A stretch of 64,000 bases of DNA, taken from positions 1 through 64,000 of the forward strand of contig CAJQKB010000008.1 of assembly GCA_905478775.1 (NCBI GenBank), given 5' to 3'. This document shows positions 62,943 to 64,000 of the stretch, one piece after another. Every line of letters begins with the position of its first letter. Position 1 is the stretch's first letter. The notes beneath the pieces were generated by a model. The model did not search any database. It was not told the origin of the DNA and was given only the letters and a program-made list of their open reading frames with translations. A program made the position numbers and the translations under genes. Origin of the DNA: an uncultured Opitutales bacterium. GTDB lineage: Bacteria > Verrucomicrobiota > Verrucomicrobiia > Opitutales > Seribacteraceae.

Positions 62943-63857
62943 ATGCTGAGTGCAGCAAATCAAAAAACCGAGAAGTTAAAGACTGAGTTCGTATCCGATG
63001 CTCTGCATCACGCTTTGATTTTTCAAGGCGAAAACCTTCAAGTTGTTGACGAACAAGCAATTCTGCTAATCCGCGCGATCCTCGGAATGAATGAGGAACA
63101 ATGTGAGCACCCAGATCTCTTTCACCTGCGCCCGAGTGGGAAAATGAGAATTATTACCGCCGATAACACAAGATCGCTAATCTCAGAATTGAATCGTACC
63201 TCGAATCAAGGCGGTTGTAAGGTGGCTCTGATCCATGAAGCCGACCGGATGCGCAAAGAAGCCGCCAATGCATTCCTTAAAACACTCGAAGAACCTCCAG
63301 CAGGCACTTACATCGTACTTGCTACGACTCGTCCCTACTCCACGCTCCCTACCATTCGAAGCAGGTGCCTGCAAGTCAGGCTCCCCTCTGAGAATAACGA
63401 AATCGAAAATCCTTTGTGGCAAGAATGGCTGACCCTGTACGAAGCATGGGTTTTACAATTATTAGACCGCGAAAAACTAAAAAATGATCGGGTAACCCCC
63501 GTTTTTGCAGCCTACGGACTTGTGGAAAGGCTGGTTACGATAATTAAGCAAATTGCAGATGAGGAATGGAAAAAAAATTCGAAAAACCTGCCTGAGGGAG
63601 TCGAAGATAAAGAAAAAGATGCAATTGAAACATCGATTCGCAAGGGGATTCGGGCACAACTAATGAAAGGCTTGATTGATCGATCGAGGACACTCGTAGT
63701 CCGCTCCGGACTACCACTTGAAAAAGTGGCAGGGAAATTAGTCAAAGTTGTGTATTTTGCAGAAAAAGTTTCGGGTCTATTAGAAGTAAATTTAAAAGAC
63801 GAAACTGCGTTTGAATACTTTTGGCTTTCCTCCCTACGTGCATGGAGTGCAAAATAA
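62943..63857 (+). CDS. holB: DNA polymerase III subunit delta prime
   Basis: This 304-residue clamp-loader subunit belongs to the AAA+ group. The N-terminal part lacks a normal Walker A, as delta prime should. Conserved pieces are ALIHEADRMRKEAANAFLKT (in part a sensor/DEAD-like region, about 96-115), LEEPPAGTYIVLATT and the SRC arginine-finger type motif IRSRCLQVRLP (about 138-148). The C-terminal helical part is variable. Follows tmk by 12 bases and is cotranscribed. Confidence 0.88.
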   Translation: MLSAANQKTEKLKTEFVSDALHHALIFQGENLQVVDEQAILLIRAILGMNEEQCEHPDLFHLRPSGKMRIITADNTRSLISELNRTSNQGGCKVALIHEADRMRKEAANAFLKTLEEPPAGTYIVLATTRPYSTLPTIRSRCLQVRLPSENNEIENPLWQEWLTLYEAWVLQLLDREKLKNDRVTPVFAAYGLVERLVTIIKQIADEEWKKNSKNLPEGVEDKEKDAIETSIRKGIRAQLMKGLIDRSRTLVVRSGLPLEKVAGKLVKVVYFAEKVSGLLEVNLKDETAFEYFWLSSLRAWSAK

Positions 63858-63863
63858 AGATTT

Positions 63864-64000
63864 ATGAAAAGTATCTTTGAAAAAATTATCGATCGGGAAA
63901 TTCCTTCGGATATTCTGCATGAAGATAGTATCTGTATTGCGATTCGGGATATTGAACCCCAAGCCCCCGCCCACATTCTAATTATCCCTAAAAGAAAAAT
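63864..64000 (+). CDS. HIT-family protein (partial, runs off the window)
   Basis: The start of a histidine-triad protein is seen, six bases after the holB stop. The first 45 residues contain the DREIPSDILHEDSICIAIRDI N-terminal pattern (given in parts: REIPSD, HEDSICIAI, RDIEPQAPAHILIIPK) of HINT/PKCI-type nucleotide hydrolases. The catalytic HxHxH motif would lie beyond the window edge. It is likely a cytosolic purine nucleoside phosphoramidase or Ap4A-type hydrolase. Confidence 0.85.
   Translation, partial: MKSIFEKIIDREIPSDILHEDSICIAIRDIEPQAPAHILIIPKRK

Noticed and set aside
1-64000. tRNA, rRNA, CRISPR, IS or prophage
   Set aside because: No cloverleaf, repeat-spacer array, transposase, integrase or terminal repeat was seen on reading the gaps.

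Overview
This 64 kb window is a dense chromosomal segment from a Gram-negative bacterium that most resembles a marine or aquatic member of the Verrucomicrobiota (Opitutae/Puniceicoccales-like) or a close PVC relative. The placement is an inference from gene content. It rests on the LL-diaminopimelate aminotransferase route to lysine, a planctomycete-type cytochrome fused to leucine-rich repeats, SHD1-repeat and DUF6807 proteins, secreted PQQ-type beta-propellers, a type I sulfatase, and Pal-like lipoproteins with a YCDWKGT motif. The sequence is moderately AT-rich (not computed). Most start codons have no recognisable Shine-Dalgarno motif. I found no rRNA, tRNA, CRISPR array, insertion sequence, prophage or integrase.

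Layout. 1-3.8 kb: a helix-hairpin-helix protein, a Lon-substrate-binding-domain protein, a CNT nucleoside transporter, a tiny lipoprotein and an SDR. 3.8-8.9 kb (minus): an ABC-2 exporter pair upstream of dapL, then a DUF374 acyltransferase with a beta-barrel protein and a small membrane protein. 9-18 kb: a LysM amidase, an enoyl-reductase-like MDR, an esterase, two secreted PVC-type degradation proteins, the cytochrome-LRR protein, a DUF6807 protein, a DMT transporter and a CbiX-like protein. 18-22 kb: tandem Pal-like lipoproteins and a phosphonate-type ABC transporter (binding protein, ATPase, permease) with no catabolic genes beside it. 22-32 kb: an M20 peptidase, an M48 lipoprotein protease, purH, apaG, a beta-CASP nuclease-like protein, rph, a GYF-TM-MORN protein, a methyltransferase-like protein and a polyprenyl synthase.

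32-43 kb: a DUF4013-like membrane protein, an FmdB zinc ribbon, a DJ-1/PfpI protein, a zinc dehydrogenase followed by the frameshifted C-terminal remnant of a valine-pyruvate aminotransferase gene, a membrane-anchored TPR-FKBP isomerase, a sulfatase, carB-purU behind a terminator-like hairpin, a Cys-rich YHS-like protein and an NAD(P)-binding protein. 43-50.9 kb: gltX-glnS, then an MFS transporter, a Gfo/Idh/MocA oxidoreductase and a PQQ beta-propeller, with good intrinsic terminators between them. 50.9-64 kb: SufT, SppA, a conserved protein of unknown function, an AT-rich methyltransferase-like gene, the exbB-exbD-glcD-SHD1-endonuclease run, and a PfkB kinase-tmk-holB-HIT run that leaves the window.

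Most of the window is housekeeping (purine, pyrimidine, lysine and isoprenoid synthesis, tRNA charging, envelope upkeep) mixed with small catabolic and secreted functions typical of PVC bacteria. I do not see a clear new multi-gene defence or mobile system. The most useful observations are the avtA remnant, the single-chain TPR-FKBP protein that resembles YfgM plus PpiD, the hairpin directly in front of carB, the overlapping inverted repeats upstream of the GYF-MORN gene, the conserved unknown gene at 53.4 kb, and the scarcity of Shine-Dalgarno sites.
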